Assembly (NCBI RefSeq): GCF_001427875.1
Contig: NZ_LMHK01000001.1
Span: 250,871-314,870, forward strand
Source of the DNA: Devosia sp. Root685
GTDB lineage: Bacteria > Pseudomonadota > Alphaproteobacteria > Rhizobiales > Devosiaceae
DNA length: 64,000 bases
Reading direction: 5' to 3'
In this document: positions 35,417 through 44,097 of the stretch, piece by piece
Numbering within the stretch: the stretch's first letter is position 1
Layout: each line of letters begins with the position of its first letter
Program-made: the position numbers and the translations under genes
Notes under the pieces: generated by a model
What the model saw: only the letters and a program-made list of their open reading frames with translations
The model's database searches: none
Told to the model about the DNA's origin: nothing

Positions 35417-36976
35417 ATGTCCGTTGCCAGCAACAGCAACAAAGAACGCGTCTTCATTTTCGACACCACGCTGCGTGACGGCGAGCAATCGCCCGGCGCG
35501 ACGATGACGCTGGAAGAAAAGCTGCAGGTTGCCGATGCGCTCGACGAAATGGGCGTCGATATCATCGAGGCCGGTTTTCCGATCGCTTCCAATGGCGACT
35601 TCGAGGCTGTCGTCGCCGTCGCCAAGCAGGTGAAGAACGCAACTGTGGCGGGTTTGGCGCGTGCCATCACCGCCGATATTGACCGCGCTGCCGAGGCCGT
35701 GCGCCACGCGCAAAAGGGCCGTATCCATACGTTCGTTTCAACCTCGCCGATCCATCTGGCGCACCAGATGAAAAAGACCGAGGACGAGGTGATCGAGATC
35801 ATCGCCCGCACCGTGGCGCAGGCGCGCAATCTGGTCGAGGATGTCGAATGGTCGGCGATGGACGCGACCCGCACGCCGCTCGAATTTTTGAAGCGCTGCG
35901 TCGATACCGCGATCAAGGCCGGGGCGACGACGATCAACCTGCCCGATACCGTGGGTTATGCGGTGCCGGAAGAGCATTTCCAGATGTTCAAGACCATCAT
36001 CGAAAGCGTACCGAACGCCGACAAGGCGATCTTCTCGGTGCATTGCCACGATGACCTCGGGATGGCCGTCGCCAATTCGCTGGCTGGTGTGGCTGGCGGC
36101 GCGCGGCAGATCGAATGCACGATCAACGGTTTGGGCGAACGCGCCGGTAATGCGGCGCTGGAAGAAGTGGTGATGGCACTGCGCACCCGCGGCGATGCCA
36201 TGCCGTTCTTCACCGAAATCGAAACCACGCAGCTCTCGCGCGCCAGCCGCATTGTATCGGCGGCGTCGAATTTCCCGGTGCAGTACAACAAGGCCATCGT
36301 GGGCAAAAATGCCTTCGCGCATGAAAGCGGCATCCATCAGGATGGCATGCTGAAGAATGCCGAGACCTATGAAATCATGACCCCGGCCAGCGTCGGCATC
36401 AAGGAAACTACCTTGGTGATGGGCAAGCATTCGGGTCGCGCCGCCTTCAAGGACAAGTTGAAGGAACTGGGCTATGAGGTTGGCGACAATGCCTTCCAGG
36501 AAGCTTTCCAGCGATTCAAGGATCTGGCTGATCGCAAGAAGCATGTTTACGACGCCGATATCATCGCTCTTGTGGATGACGAAGTTGGCTCCGCCGGCGA
36601 TCGGATCAAGCTCGTGGACATGGAAGTCGTCAGCAAGACGGGCGGCGTGCACCGCTGCAATATGATCCTGTCGGTCGATGGCACCGAAACGTCTGTGACC
36701 TATGATGGTACAGGCTCGGTGGACGCGATCTTCAATGCCATCAAGGAGGCCGTTGGGCAGGACCCCAATCTGGTTCTCTATGCCATCGACGGCGTGACCG
36801 GGGGAACCGACGCGCAGGCATCGGCGCATGTGCGCCTCGAAATGAACGGGCGGATCGCCTCGGGCAATGCGGCTGAACCGGACACGCTGGTGGCTTCGGC
36901 CCGCGCCTATCTCAACGCGCTCAACCGCGTGATGATCGAACGCGGCGCAGCCGCGCAGGGCGCACTGGCCGGCTGA
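35417..36976 (+). CDS. leuA: 2-isopropylmalate synthase
   Basis: A 519-residue enzyme that condenses 2-oxoisovalerate with acetyl-CoA, the first committed leucine step. The HMGL-type TIM barrel contains IFDTTLRDGEQSPGATM (metal-binding Asp, catalytic Arg), GLARAITADID, SVHCHDDLGMAVANSLAG (metal His pair) and INGLGERAGNAALEEVVMAL. The linker carries AFAHESGIHQDGMLK and GKHSGRAAF. The C-terminal LeuA dimer/allosteric domain (residues about 390-519) binds leucine for feedback. ATG with AGGAAAG 9 bases upstream. Preceded by a Leu-rich leader ORF and followed by a terminator, so monocistronic. Confidence 0.95.
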   Translation: MSVASNSNKERVFIFDTTLRDGEQSPGATMTLEEKLQVADALDEMGVDIIEAGFPIASNGDFEAVVAVAKQVKNATVAGLARAITADIDRAAEAVRHAQKGRIHTFVSTSPIHLAHQMKKTEDEVIEIIARTVAQARNLVEDVEWSAMDATRTPLEFLKRCVDTAIKAGATTINLPDTVGYAVPEEHFQMFKTIIESVPNADKAIFSVHCHDDLGMAVANSLAGVAGGARQIECTINGLGERAGNAALEEVVMALRTRGDAMPFFTEIETTQLSRASRIVSAASNFPVQYNKAIVGKNAFAHESGIHQDGMLKNAETYEIMTPASVGIKETTLVMGKHSGRAAFKDKLKELGYEVGDNAFQEAFQRFKDLADRKKHVYDADIIALVDDEVGSAGDRIKLVDMEVVSKTGGVHRCNMILSVDGTETSVTYDGTGSVDAIFNAIKEAVGQDPNLVLYAIDGVTGGTDAQASAHVRLEMNGRIASGNAAEPDTLVASARAYLNALNRVMIERGAAAQGALAG

Positions 36977-37011
36977 GATATTGCCCGGCAGACAGCTTTG
37001 ACTATTGTGAT

Positions 37012-37039
37012 ACTGCCCGGCATCGCCGGGCAGTTTTTT
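37012..37039 (+). terminator. Terminator of leuA
   Basis: Ten-base-pair stem ACTGCCCGGC/GCCGGGCAGT with an ATC loop and six T residues, 35 bases after the leuA stop. Confidence 0.95.
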
Positions 37040-37067
37040 GTGATGTTGACGCTGGGGTGGGTTGCCG

Positions 37068-37517
37068 ATGGACTACGCGCTTGTCGCTGTCGAAGAGCCG
37101 CTCGACTGGATCAATTTCCATGCCATTCGGCGGGTTGAACTCTTCGAGGCCAAAGGCCGGTTTGGGGTCTATAACGATAAGCACGCCGACGACTATGCGG
37201 ACTTCGCGCATCCCTACTTGTTGACGCTGGATGGACGGGCGCTTGGTACGGCGCGGCTTGACCTTCTTGGCGCTGGCAGGGCCGCGATCCGCCTCGTTGC
37301 CATCACGGCTGGCGAGCAAGGACGCGGACACGGCCGTGTGTTGGAAATGCTGGTGTCGGAGCGGGCCCGGGCGCTCGGGGTAGCGGTGTTGCTGGTCAAT
37401 GCGGCGGAAGACGCAGTGGGATTTTACCGGAAGACGGGTTGGGAGCCCTTCGACTGGGACGCTAGCGAACTTGTCAACAGCGCGGTGTCTTGCGTGCAGA
37501 TGAGGAAGCTGCTCTAG
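37068..37517 (+). CDS. GNAT-family N-acetyltransferase
   Basis: A 149-residue single GNAT domain. The acetyl-CoA-binding loop is IRLVAITAGEQGRGHGRVLEML (Q/RxxGxG/A, about residues 84-105), followed by VLLVNAAEDAVGFYRKTGWEPF, the typical beta5-alpha4 ending. ATG preceded by GGGGTGGG at 6 bases; a TTG two codons upstream is possible. Acceptor substrate unknown. The next gene begins 25 bp later. Confidence 0.85.
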   Translation: MDYALVAVEEPLDWINFHAIRRVELFEAKGRFGVYNDKHADDYADFAHPYLLTLDGRALGTARLDLLGAGRAAIRLVAITAGEQGRGHGRVLEMLVSERARALGVAVLLVNAAEDAVGFYRKTGWEPFDWDASELVNSAVSCVQMRKLL

Positions 37518-37542
37518 CCTTTGTCCGAAGAGAACGGGGGCT

Positions 37543-38493
37543 ATGATGCTGAGCAAGGCAGAGTTTCGGGGCGCTGTCCTCGCCCTTGGCGGCGTTCTCG
37601 CGCTCATTCTTGCCATCACTTCAGTTACGCCGGGCCTGCCCGGCGAACTCTTGTTGCAGACCCTACGGTTTCATCTCGTGGGGCTGGGGTTGGTGCTCAC
37701 CTTCTTCATGGTGCTGTTTGGCGCCAGGTGGCGGGCGCTGCTTTTCGTGGGCGTGCTCGCTATCGCCTTTGCTCATGGCGCTTATTACATCTGGGAGTTT
37801 CAGGCGCGGCGAAATGAGCCGGTCGGCGCGCTTCGGGCCGAGATGACCTTCCTCAACTACAATGTGCTGAGCGGCAATCGAACGGCGAAGGACGTGGCCG
37901 ATTTTATCGTGACAAGGGCGCCCGATGTGGCGCTGATCATGGAAACGCCTGGCGTCGTCGAATATATCCCTGAGATCGAGGCGGCGTTGCCCTATCGACT
38001 GGGCTGCGAGCGGGTTGCGACCTGCGATATTTCGCTGTTTTCACGGCACCCCATAACGGACGGGAAAGTGCTGGAGATTCCGCCCTTCCGGCGTTCGCGG
38101 CTGGTGGTGGCGCCGATGGCTATCGAGGACGTGAGCCTTACCGTAGTCGGCATTCACCTCTCAAAGCCTTATTTCGACGAGGCTTCGATGCAGGAACTGG
38201 GATATCTGCGCTATGTGCTCTCGCAGGTGACCGGGCCTGTTGTCGTGGCGGGCGATTTCAACTCGGCCCTATGGACGGCGCCGATCGCCTGGCTCGGACG
38301 GGCGCAGAACCTCGTTCCCGGGCCGACTTATCCCGCGACCTGGCCTGTGGAGCTTGGGCCGCTGGGTGTGCCCATCGACAATATTTTTACGCGCGGCGAT
38401 GCGCGAATTATCGATGTTGCGGTGGGCGAAGACAGCTTTGGGTCCAACCATCGCTATCTCTTGGCGCGCATTGGACTTTACGCGCCGCTCTGA
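37543..38493 (+). CDS. Endonuclease/exonuclease/phosphatase-family membrane protein
   Basis: A 316-residue protein with three predicted N-terminal membrane helices (about residues 9-84), then an EEP catalytic domain exposed beyond the membrane. Seen: MTFLNYNVLSGN, DVALIMETPGVVEY (metal-binding Glu), VVVAGDFNSALWTAP (GDFN) and FGSNHRYLLARI (SNHR, catalytic His). The fold covers nucleases, inositol phosphatases and sphingomyelinases; the membrane arrangement resembles many uncharacterised alphaproteobacterial proteins. Follows the GNAT gene after 25 bp with GGGGG before the first ATG. Confidence 0.85.
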   Translation: MMLSKAEFRGAVLALGGVLALILAITSVTPGLPGELLLQTLRFHLVGLGLVLTFFMVLFGARWRALLFVGVLAIAFAHGAYYIWEFQARRNEPVGALRAEMTFLNYNVLSGNRTAKDVADFIVTRAPDVALIMETPGVVEYIPEIEAALPYRLGCERVATCDISLFSRHPITDGKVLEIPPFRRSRLVVAPMAIEDVSLTVVGIHLSKPYFDEASMQELGYLRYVLSQVTGPVVVAGDFNSALWTAPIAWLGRAQNLVPGPTYPATWPVELGPLGVPIDNIFTRGDARIIDVAVGEDSFGSNHRYLLARIGLYAPL

Positions 38494-39590
38494 GCCGCGC
38501 GGATGGCCTTGGGCAGGGATTCTGCGAGGAGGGCCATGTCCGGCTCGGGGCCGACGCTGATGCGGATGTGCTTATCGAGCCCGGGCGCACCGGGTTTGCG
38601 GATGAAGACGCCAAGCAGGGCCAGTTCTTCGAGAATTTTCGTCGCATAGGCGCCGTCGCGGCCGCAATCGACGGCGACAAAATTGGTCGCTGAGGGCAGG
38701 GCGGTGAGGCCGTTGTCTCGGGCGATGCCGGCGATGCGGGTGCGGGCAGCGGCGATGTTGGCTTTTGCCTCGCGCAGATAGTCCTGATCGGCCAGGGCCG
38801 CCATGGCGGCGGCCTGGGCGAGGCGATTGACGCCAAAATGGTTCCGCACGCGGTTAAAGGCGCCGATGATCTTCTTGGGGCCGATGGCGTAACCAACGCG
38901 GATGCCGGCAAGGCCATAGGCCTTGGAAAAACTGCGGAGACGCAGGAGATTGCCCTTGCTGGTGTCGATGGGCGGCAGGGCGTCGTCGGGCGCCAATTCG
39001 CCATAGGCCTCGTCGAGCATGATGAGGGTTTCTTCGGGCACGGCGGCGATGAATTTTTCGATGTCGGCCGCCGGCCAGTAGGAGCCCATGGGGTTGTCCG
39101 GATTGGCGACATAGACGATGCGCGGCTTGAGGCGCTGGGCGGCCTCGGCGAGGGCGGTCAGGTCCTCGTGTGCCCCTTGGTAGGGCACGAATTCAAGGCG
39201 GCCGCCATGGCCGGTGACGTGATAGTTGAGCGTCGGATAGGCGCCGAGCGAGGTCAGCAGCACATCGCCTTCGGCCATGAAGAGGCGCACGATCAGGCCC
39301 ATCAGGCCATCGACGCCTTCGCCAATGGCAACCTCATCGGGGGCAATGCCGTGGAAGTGGGCGAGGGCGGTGCGCAGGTCGTAATTTTCCGGGTCGGGAT
39401 ATTTCCAGATGCCTTCGGCGGCCTCGCGAATGGCGGCCAGAACTTTTGGGCTGGGGCCGAAACCGGATTCGTTGGCGCCGATTCGAGCTCGAATTTTCAC
39501 CCCGGTCTTGCGCTCGATGGCCTCAGGGCCGACGAAGGGGACGGTTTCGGGGAGTTTTTCGGCGATTGCCGTGAGTTCGGGCAGAGGCAA
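38478..39590 (-). CDS. PLP-dependent aminotransferase, histidinol-phosphate-aminotransferase-like
   Basis: A 370-residue fold-type I aminotransferase. Seen: ARIGANESGFGPSPKVLAAI, WKYPDPENYDLRTALA, IVYVANPDNPMGSYW (PLP-binding Asn), MLDEAYGEL (Asp/Tyr) and the Schiff-base Lys in RSFSKAYGLAGIRVGYAIG, ending with HIRISVGPEPDM (substrate Arg). It is HisC-like, but no his genes are nearby, so it may act on another amino acid such as an aromatic one. TTG start is supported by GGAG 7 bases upstream; no earlier start exists in frame. Its end overlaps the convergent EEP gene by 16 bp. Confidence 0.85.
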   Translation of the reverse strand: MPLPELTAIAEKLPETVPFVGPEAIERKTGVKIRARIGANESGFGPSPKVLAAIREAAEGIWKYPDPENYDLRTALAHFHGIAPDEVAIGEGVDGLMGLIVRLFMAEGDVLLTSLGAYPTLNYHVTGHGGRLEFVPYQGAHEDLTALAEAAQRLKPRIVYVANPDNPMGSYWPAADIEKFIAAVPEETLIMLDEAYGELAPDDALPPIDTSKGNLLRLRSFSKAYGLAGIRVGYAIGPKKIIGAFNRVRNHFGVNRLAQAAAMAALADQDYLREAKANIAAARTRIAGIARDNGLTALPSATNFVAVDCGRDGAYATKILEELALLGVFIRKPGAPGLDKHIRISVGPEPDMALLAESLPKAIRAAQSGA

Positions 39591-39872
39591 TTGAAGGCTC
39601 CGACAAGAGGTCGGTTGTTGTTTTATCGCATCTCTGCGCCCAAGCCAGCGATAGATCGAGACATCGCCGCGAAGTTCTCAACAGCCAGATTAGATGTTCA
39701 AAACCGGCAGAGGCCCTTGGGCCGGGGCTCTCGCGGGGGACTTCGGGGTCGGTGGCATTTGAACTAAATCGCAATGAAGTCAGCAAGTAGCCGACAACTA
39801 TGCGCGTTCACCCTTGGTCATGCGCCGATTCCATCGGCCGTCTCCACTAAGCCCACTTACAAGGAGCAAAAA

Positions 39873-40070
39873 GTGAACCCCACCTATTTGCTTGCTCGCG
39901 ATCATCTGCAGCGTGCTGCAGTCATCCTGCAAGGCGCCGACCAGCAATCTCGCCAACTGCGTCACATCATCGAGCGGACAATCGGCCTGATGGACGATTT
40001 CCGGCCCGAAGGTGGGCCGCAGGGCGACAACGTGTTCGAACTAAACGCCTACCGCCACCTGCGGTCGTGA
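39873..40070 (+). CDS. Small hypothetical protein (65 aa)
   Basis: GTG start with a textbook AAGGAG site 6 bases upstream. The protein opens VNPTYLLARDHLQRAAVILQ, continues as an amphipathic helix with Gln-rich stretch QGADQQSRQLRHIIERTIGLM, and ends FELNAYRHLRS. No family recognised. Predicted soluble and mostly helical. It lies between the divergent aminotransferase and the tRNA-Lys genes. The ribosome site makes it more likely real than its size alone would suggest. Confidence 0.6.
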   Translation: MNPTYLLARDHLQRAAVILQGADQQSRQLRHIIERTIGLMDDFRPEGGPQGDNVFELNAYRHLRS

Positions 40071-40254
40071 AAATCTGCTCTCCTGGCCAGAAGGGCCGGG
40101 ATTGAGCAGGATCGGTTGCGGCGACTTGTCAGGCCGCAAGAAGGGGATCCAGAAAGATCCCGGAAGTTTATCCACATATTGTGACGCAAGAGGCTGGACA
40201 GCGGAAAAGTCGCTTGGTAGAGAGGCGCCACTTTGGTGCCGGTCTTGCTAAGAC

Positions 40255-40330
<76 letters not shown>

Positions 40331-40358
40331 AAGTCTTCCTTGTTTACAAGGATCTACG

Positions 40359-40388
40359 AGAGGCGACCTTCGGGTCGCCTCTGTCGTT
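40359..40388 (+). terminator. Hairpin after tRNA-Lys copy 1
   Basis: Ten-base-pair stem AGAGGCGACC/GGTCGCCTCT with TTCG loop. T-richness after it is modest (GTCGTTTC), so termination may be partial. Confidence 0.6.
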
Positions 40389-40485
40389 TCAGCCCTGAAA
40401 ACGGACGGTATGGACGGCGCAACAGACTAGACAGCGGAAAACTCGCTTGCTAGAGAGGCGCCACTTTGGTGCCGTCGTCAAAGAC

Positions 40486-40561
<76 letters not shown>

Positions 40562-40584
40562 AATCCAAAACATGACAATGCCTT

Positions 40585-40624
40585 AAAACAGGGCGCCGCC
40601 AGTCAAGCGGCGCCTGTTTTGTTT
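40585..40624 (+). terminator. Terminator after tRNA-Lys copy 2
   Basis: Long stem AAAACAGG-GCGCCGC with GCGGCGCCTGTTTT (one bulged G), 7-base loop, followed by GTTTG after the TTTT of the arm. Confidence 0.85.
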
Positions 40625-40781
40625 GTGGTTGACGAGGATCAGGCGGGGCTTTGCGTGTCGCGAGATCAACTCTGGCCCGAGAGCACAACTATCCATTGTG
40701 TGTACGGAACAGACGCTATCTTCCTTCCCTCAAGCATCGTATAGCCGCAGAAGATTTTTCTGAGTGGAAGGCGCCTCCTTC

Positions 40782-41483
40782 ATGTTCGGTATCGATCCGA
40801 GTTTCTTCAGCTCGCTGCTTCAGGTCATCCTCATCGACCTGGTGCTGGCGGGAGACAATGCTGTCGTCATCGGCCTCGCTGCTGCCGGACTTGCGTCCGA
40901 CATGCGCCGCAAGGCTATTCTGATCGGCATCGCGGCAGCGACCATACTGCGTATCTTCTTTGCCTTGATCACCACCCAGCTGCTGTCGCTGGGCGGCGGT
41001 CTGCTGATCGCTGGTGGCGTGCTGCTGCTCTATGTCTGCTGGAAAATGTACCGCGAGCTGGCGGTCAGCCACGAGGAAGAGGGCGAAGCGACCGAGGCGC
41101 TGGCTGGCCACGATCTCAATGCCGATGGCACTGTCGCTGGCAAGGCGCCGCGCAAGACGCTGCGTCAGGCGGTCATCCAGATCATCATCGCCGACGTTTC
41201 CATGTCGCTCGACAACGTGCTGGCCGTGGCCGGTGCGGCGCAGCATCACTTTGAAGCGCTAATCTTTGGGCTGGCGCTCTCCGTCGTGATGATGGGCGTC
41301 GCGGCGACCTTCATTGCCCGCCTGCTGCATCGCTTCCGCTGGATTGCCTGGATCGGCCTCGCCATTATCCTCTTTGTTGCCGTTCGCATGGTGCTCGAGG
41401 GTGCGGGGGCGTTCATCACTATCCCGGAAATCCCGCTGCTCTACACGCCGCACGCGCCGGCTGCTGCTGCCGCAGCCCATTAA
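40782..41483 (+). CDS. TerC-family integral membrane protein
   Basis: A 233-residue membrane protein with about seven helices. It carries the duplicated TerC acidic motif: IDLVLAGDNAVVIGLAA in helix 1 and IADVSMSLDNVLAVAGAA in the second half. Members are implicated in metal (manganese) export and tellurite resistance phenotypes. A charged cytosolic loop (HEEEGEATEALAGHDLNADG, about residues 95-115) links the halves. ATG preferred over an upstream GTG because GGAAGG precedes it. I looked for a yybP-ykoY manganese riboswitch in the 157 bases upstream and did not recognise one. Confidence 0.88.
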   Translation: MFGIDPSFFSSLLQVILIDLVLAGDNAVVIGLAAAGLASDMRRKAILIGIAAATILRIFFALITTQLLSLGGGLLIAGGVLLLYVCWKMYRELAVSHEEEGEATEALAGHDLNADGTVAGKAPRKTLRQAVIQIIIADVSMSLDNVLAVAGAAQHHFEALIFGLALSVVMMGVAATFIARLLHRFRWIAWIGLAIILFVAVRMVLEGAGAFITIPEIPLLYTPHAPAAAAAAH

Positions 41484-41568
41484 GGCTTGAGCATTCGCTA
41501 ACCAATGCCCGCGATTGCAGGCATTTGGTGTGGTGAGATAGGGATTTGCTCACTTCGAACCTTTAGCC

Positions 41569-41599
41569 TCCCCGCAGATGAGCAATCTGCGGGGATTTT
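41569..41599 (+). promoter_or_regulatory. Terminator-like hairpin covering the ribosome site of the FemAB-like gene
   Basis: Perfect 11-bp stem TCCCCGCAGAT/ATCTGCGGGGA, 5-base loop, then TTTT, ending 2 bases before the ATG. It could be the TerC terminator, but its 3' arm also contains the only plausible Shine-Dalgarno (GGGGA) of the next gene. Confidence 0.75.
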
Positions 41600-41600
41600 C

Positions 41601-42773
41601 ATGTCCACTATCGCCGGGGAGATGATGGAACCAGCGCGGGCGGCGAATGCCCCCGCGGGCACGCATGGCATTGTGCTGGCGACGAAACGGGTTTCCGGCG
41701 CCGATTGGGATGCGATCATCGGTGGTTTCGACGAAGTCTGCCAGGAGCAGATGCATGCTTTTGCCGCGACCCGCTGGCCGGGTGTGGGGCAGGAGCCTGT
41801 GGTTTTTCAACGCGGCAACACCGTCATTGGCGGCGCGCTGGTTATGATCCAGCCTTTGCCCCTCAAACTGAGCCAGATGGCCGTGGTCAAATGGGCGCCT
41901 ATGCTAGCAGTGGCGAGCGCGCCCGATGCCGAGGCGCTGCGGGTGGCCATGGTGGATTGCCTCGTTAGGGAATATGCCGAAAAGCGCGGCATGATGCTGT
42001 CGGTGCTGCTGCATGCTTCGCCGGGGGAGACGCACAGGGGCTATCGGGCGCTGCGCCAGCGCGGCTTCAAGCGCGGTTCGACGCTGCTGTTTCCCAATCG
42101 CTATATGGTGAAACTGCGCCTGTCCGATGACGAGTTGCGCAAGAGTTTTCACCAAACCTGGCGGCGGCAGCTCAACAAGGCGGAAAAGTCGGGGCTCGAA
42201 TTCGAGCGGGTCGAGGCGGATCAGATCGACGCGTTCAAGACGCTCTATGCCTCGATGACCGAGCGCAAGCAGTTCCCCGACCATTCGGCTTATGAAACGC
42301 TCGATGCGCTGATGGCCCTCGACGAGCCGTTGCGGCCGGAACTGTTTTTCGTGCGTCACGAGGGCGAGACGGTTGCGGGGGCGCTGGTCTTCAAAGCCGG
42401 CGAGCGCGCCGTCTATCTCTATGGCGCGACCAATGACAGGGCATTGCCGCTACGGGCGGGCTATTTCCTCCACTGGCAGGTGATCCGCTGGTTGCGCGAT
42501 CATACGCGGGCGCAGTGGTATGACCTCGGCGGTACCGACGGGTTTCAGGGGCTGCACCAGTTCAAGAGCGGCATGGTGGGTACTGCGGGGGTTATTCGCC
42601 CGGTGCCGCCCGTGCTGAATTTTGCGGCGTCACCCTGGGCGGGTTTCGTCGGCAATGCCGCTTTTAGGGCGCGCGATGTGGTCCAGCATACGCGACGGAG
42701 GATCGACTGGGTGTTGAGCCGCAAGGCGCGACCGGACCAGGCGCCGCATGTCTGGGACGCGGATCTAGAATGA
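41601..42773 (+). CDS. FemAB/GNAT-like aminoacyl- or acyltransferase
   Basis: A 390-residue protein with two GNAT-like subdomains of the FemAB/CelD (Acetyltransf_6) group. Seen: FHQTWRRQLNKAEKSGLEFERVE (the conserved helix opening the second half), LFFVRHEGETVAGALVFKAGERAVYLYGA and WYDLGGTDGFQGLHQFKSGM. Family members transfer amino acids to peptidoglycan or acyl groups to surface sugars. It overlaps the flippase gene by 4 bp, suggesting a joint role in cell-surface glycan assembly. ATG at 41601 depends on a ribosome site inside the hairpin; a later ATG pair at 41622/41625 is possible. Confidence 0.82.
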   Translation: MSTIAGEMMEPARAANAPAGTHGIVLATKRVSGADWDAIIGGFDEVCQEQMHAFAATRWPGVGQEPVVFQRGNTVIGGALVMIQPLPLKLSQMAVVKWAPMLAVASAPDAEALRVAMVDCLVREYAEKRGMMLSVLLHASPGETHRGYRALRQRGFKRGSTLLFPNRYMVKLRLSDDELRKSFHQTWRRQLNKAEKSGLEFERVEADQIDAFKTLYASMTERKQFPDHSAYETLDALMALDEPLRPELFFVRHEGETVAGALVFKAGERAVYLYGATNDRALPLRAGYFLHWQVIRWLRDHTRAQWYDLGGTDGFQGLHQFKSGMVGTAGVIRPVPPVLNFAASPWAGFVGNAAFRARDVVQHTRRRIDWVLSRKARPDQAPHVWDADLE

Positions 42774-44092
42774 GCCTTGCCCGGAAACTTGCCTCGCAAT
42801 CTTCCATCATTTTTGCGGCCCGCATTTTCGGGGCCGGCTTCATTTTCGTCGCCCAGGCGCTGATTGCGCGGCTCTGGGGCGCCGACCTGCTTGGTGAATT
42901 TCTGCTGGTGGTCGCCAGCGTCAACCTGGTCTCGGTGGTGATGCCGCTCGGCTACCACACGGTCGGCACCTATTTTGCCGCTGAGTACCGGGCGCGGGGC
43001 AATCGCCGGCAATTGCTGGCCTTTCTCACGCGGTCCTATGGCTTTGTGGCGCTGAGTTTTGCCGGGCTGATCGTCATTGGCCCCTTGCTGCTCGAAGCGA
43101 TCGGGCAGGGGCAGAGTGCCGTGGCGCTGCATTTCGTGCCCTTTGCGCTGCTGACGCTCGGCACAGCGGTCGTCTATGTGAACAGCGCCACGCTGATCGG
43201 GCTTAAGCGGCCGTTTGCTGGATTTTTTGCCGATACGCTGTTGCGGCCGATGATCGTGTTGGCCTCGTTCCTCGTGGCGCTCGGCGTGGGCGTTCCCGAG
43301 GCGGGCTTTACGCAGATGCTATGGTGCATCGGCGTCGGCTACGTGGCCGTGTCGCTGGTGCAGTTCGGCTTTGTGGTCACGAGCCTGCCGAAAATTCCGG
43401 TGGGTGAGGACGATATGCCGGCGGAGAGCCGGCGCTGGTGGCGCTTCGCATTGCCCTGGGTGGTGATCAGCCTTGCGACCGACTTCTTCTTTGATATCGA
43501 TCTCTTGCTGTTGAGCCATCAGCTGGGCCGCGAGGAACTGGCGATCTTTGGCGTTTGCACGCGCATCTTCTCGCTCGTGTCCTTTGGCGTGGCGGCGGTC
43601 TATGCCGTGACCATGCCGGACATGTTCGAAAGCGAGGCCAAGGCCGATCGCGGCGAGTTCAACCGCAAGGTGGGCGAGGCCAATCTGGTGGCGAGCGGGG
43701 TGGCGCTGCTGCTGTTCGGCGTAGCCGTGGTTGGAGCACCATTTGCACTGATGCTGTTCGGGCCGGCCTTTGCCGCCGGCGCCGCACCGCTGGCCATTCT
43801 GTGCCTGTCGCTGGTGGTTCGCTCGGCTATGGGGCCGGCTTCGATCGTGCTGTCGATCCATGATCGGCCGTGGGCGAGCCTTCCGGCCATTGCGCTCGGG
43901 ATTCTGAGCCTGTTTCTCGGCAATCTGCTGCTGGTGCCGGGATTTGGCCTCGTTGGCGCGTCGCTTTCGGCGATTCTGGCGATCAGTATCTGGTCGGTGG
44001 CGCTATGGCTGACAGCGCTGCATACGGCACATGTCGATGTGTCGATCATGCAGTGGTTCCGCTCACGGCGGCGGGTGATCGCGGCGGAGTAG
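42770..44092 (+). CDS. Polysaccharide flippase, Wzx/MATE-like (MOP superfamily)
   Basis: A 440-residue membrane protein with 12-14 predicted helices. The N-terminus SQSSIIFAARIFGAGFIFVAQALIAR matches oligosaccharide flippases that move lipid-linked glycans across the inner membrane; it also has GLKRPFAGFFADTLLRP in mid-protein and a late GLVGASLSAILAISIWS. ATG overlaps the upstream gene by 4 bp. No glycosyltransferases are adjacent, so the cargo is unknown; assignment to a specific polysaccharide is not possible. Confidence 0.87.
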   Translation: MSLARKLASQSSIIFAARIFGAGFIFVAQALIARLWGADLLGEFLLVVASVNLVSVVMPLGYHTVGTYFAAEYRARGNRRQLLAFLTRSYGFVALSFAGLIVIGPLLLEAIGQGQSAVALHFVPFALLTLGTAVVYVNSATLIGLKRPFAGFFADTLLRPMIVLASFLVALGVGVPEAGFTQMLWCIGVGYVAVSLVQFGFVVTSLPKIPVGEDDMPAESRRWWRFALPWVVISLATDFFFDIDLLLLSHQLGREELAIFGVCTRIFSLVSFGVAAVYAVTMPDMFESEAKADRGEFNRKVGEANLVASGVALLLFGVAVVGAPFALMLFGPAFAAGAAPLAILCLSLVVRSAMGPASIVLSIHDRPWASLPAIALGILSLFLGNLLLVPGFGLVGASLSAILAISIWSVALWLTALHTAHVDVSIMQWFRSRRRVIAAE

Positions 44093-44097
44093 GGTGC

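Noticed and set aside
38478..39590. Naming the aminotransferase hisC
   Set aside because: Fold and motifs fit, but no histidine pathway genes are nearby and HisC-like paralogs for other substrates are common in this group, so no symbol was given.
40625..40781. Possible yybP-ykoY manganese riboswitch upstream of the TerC gene
   Set aside because: The conserved junction sequences and the terminator of that riboswitch class are not visible.
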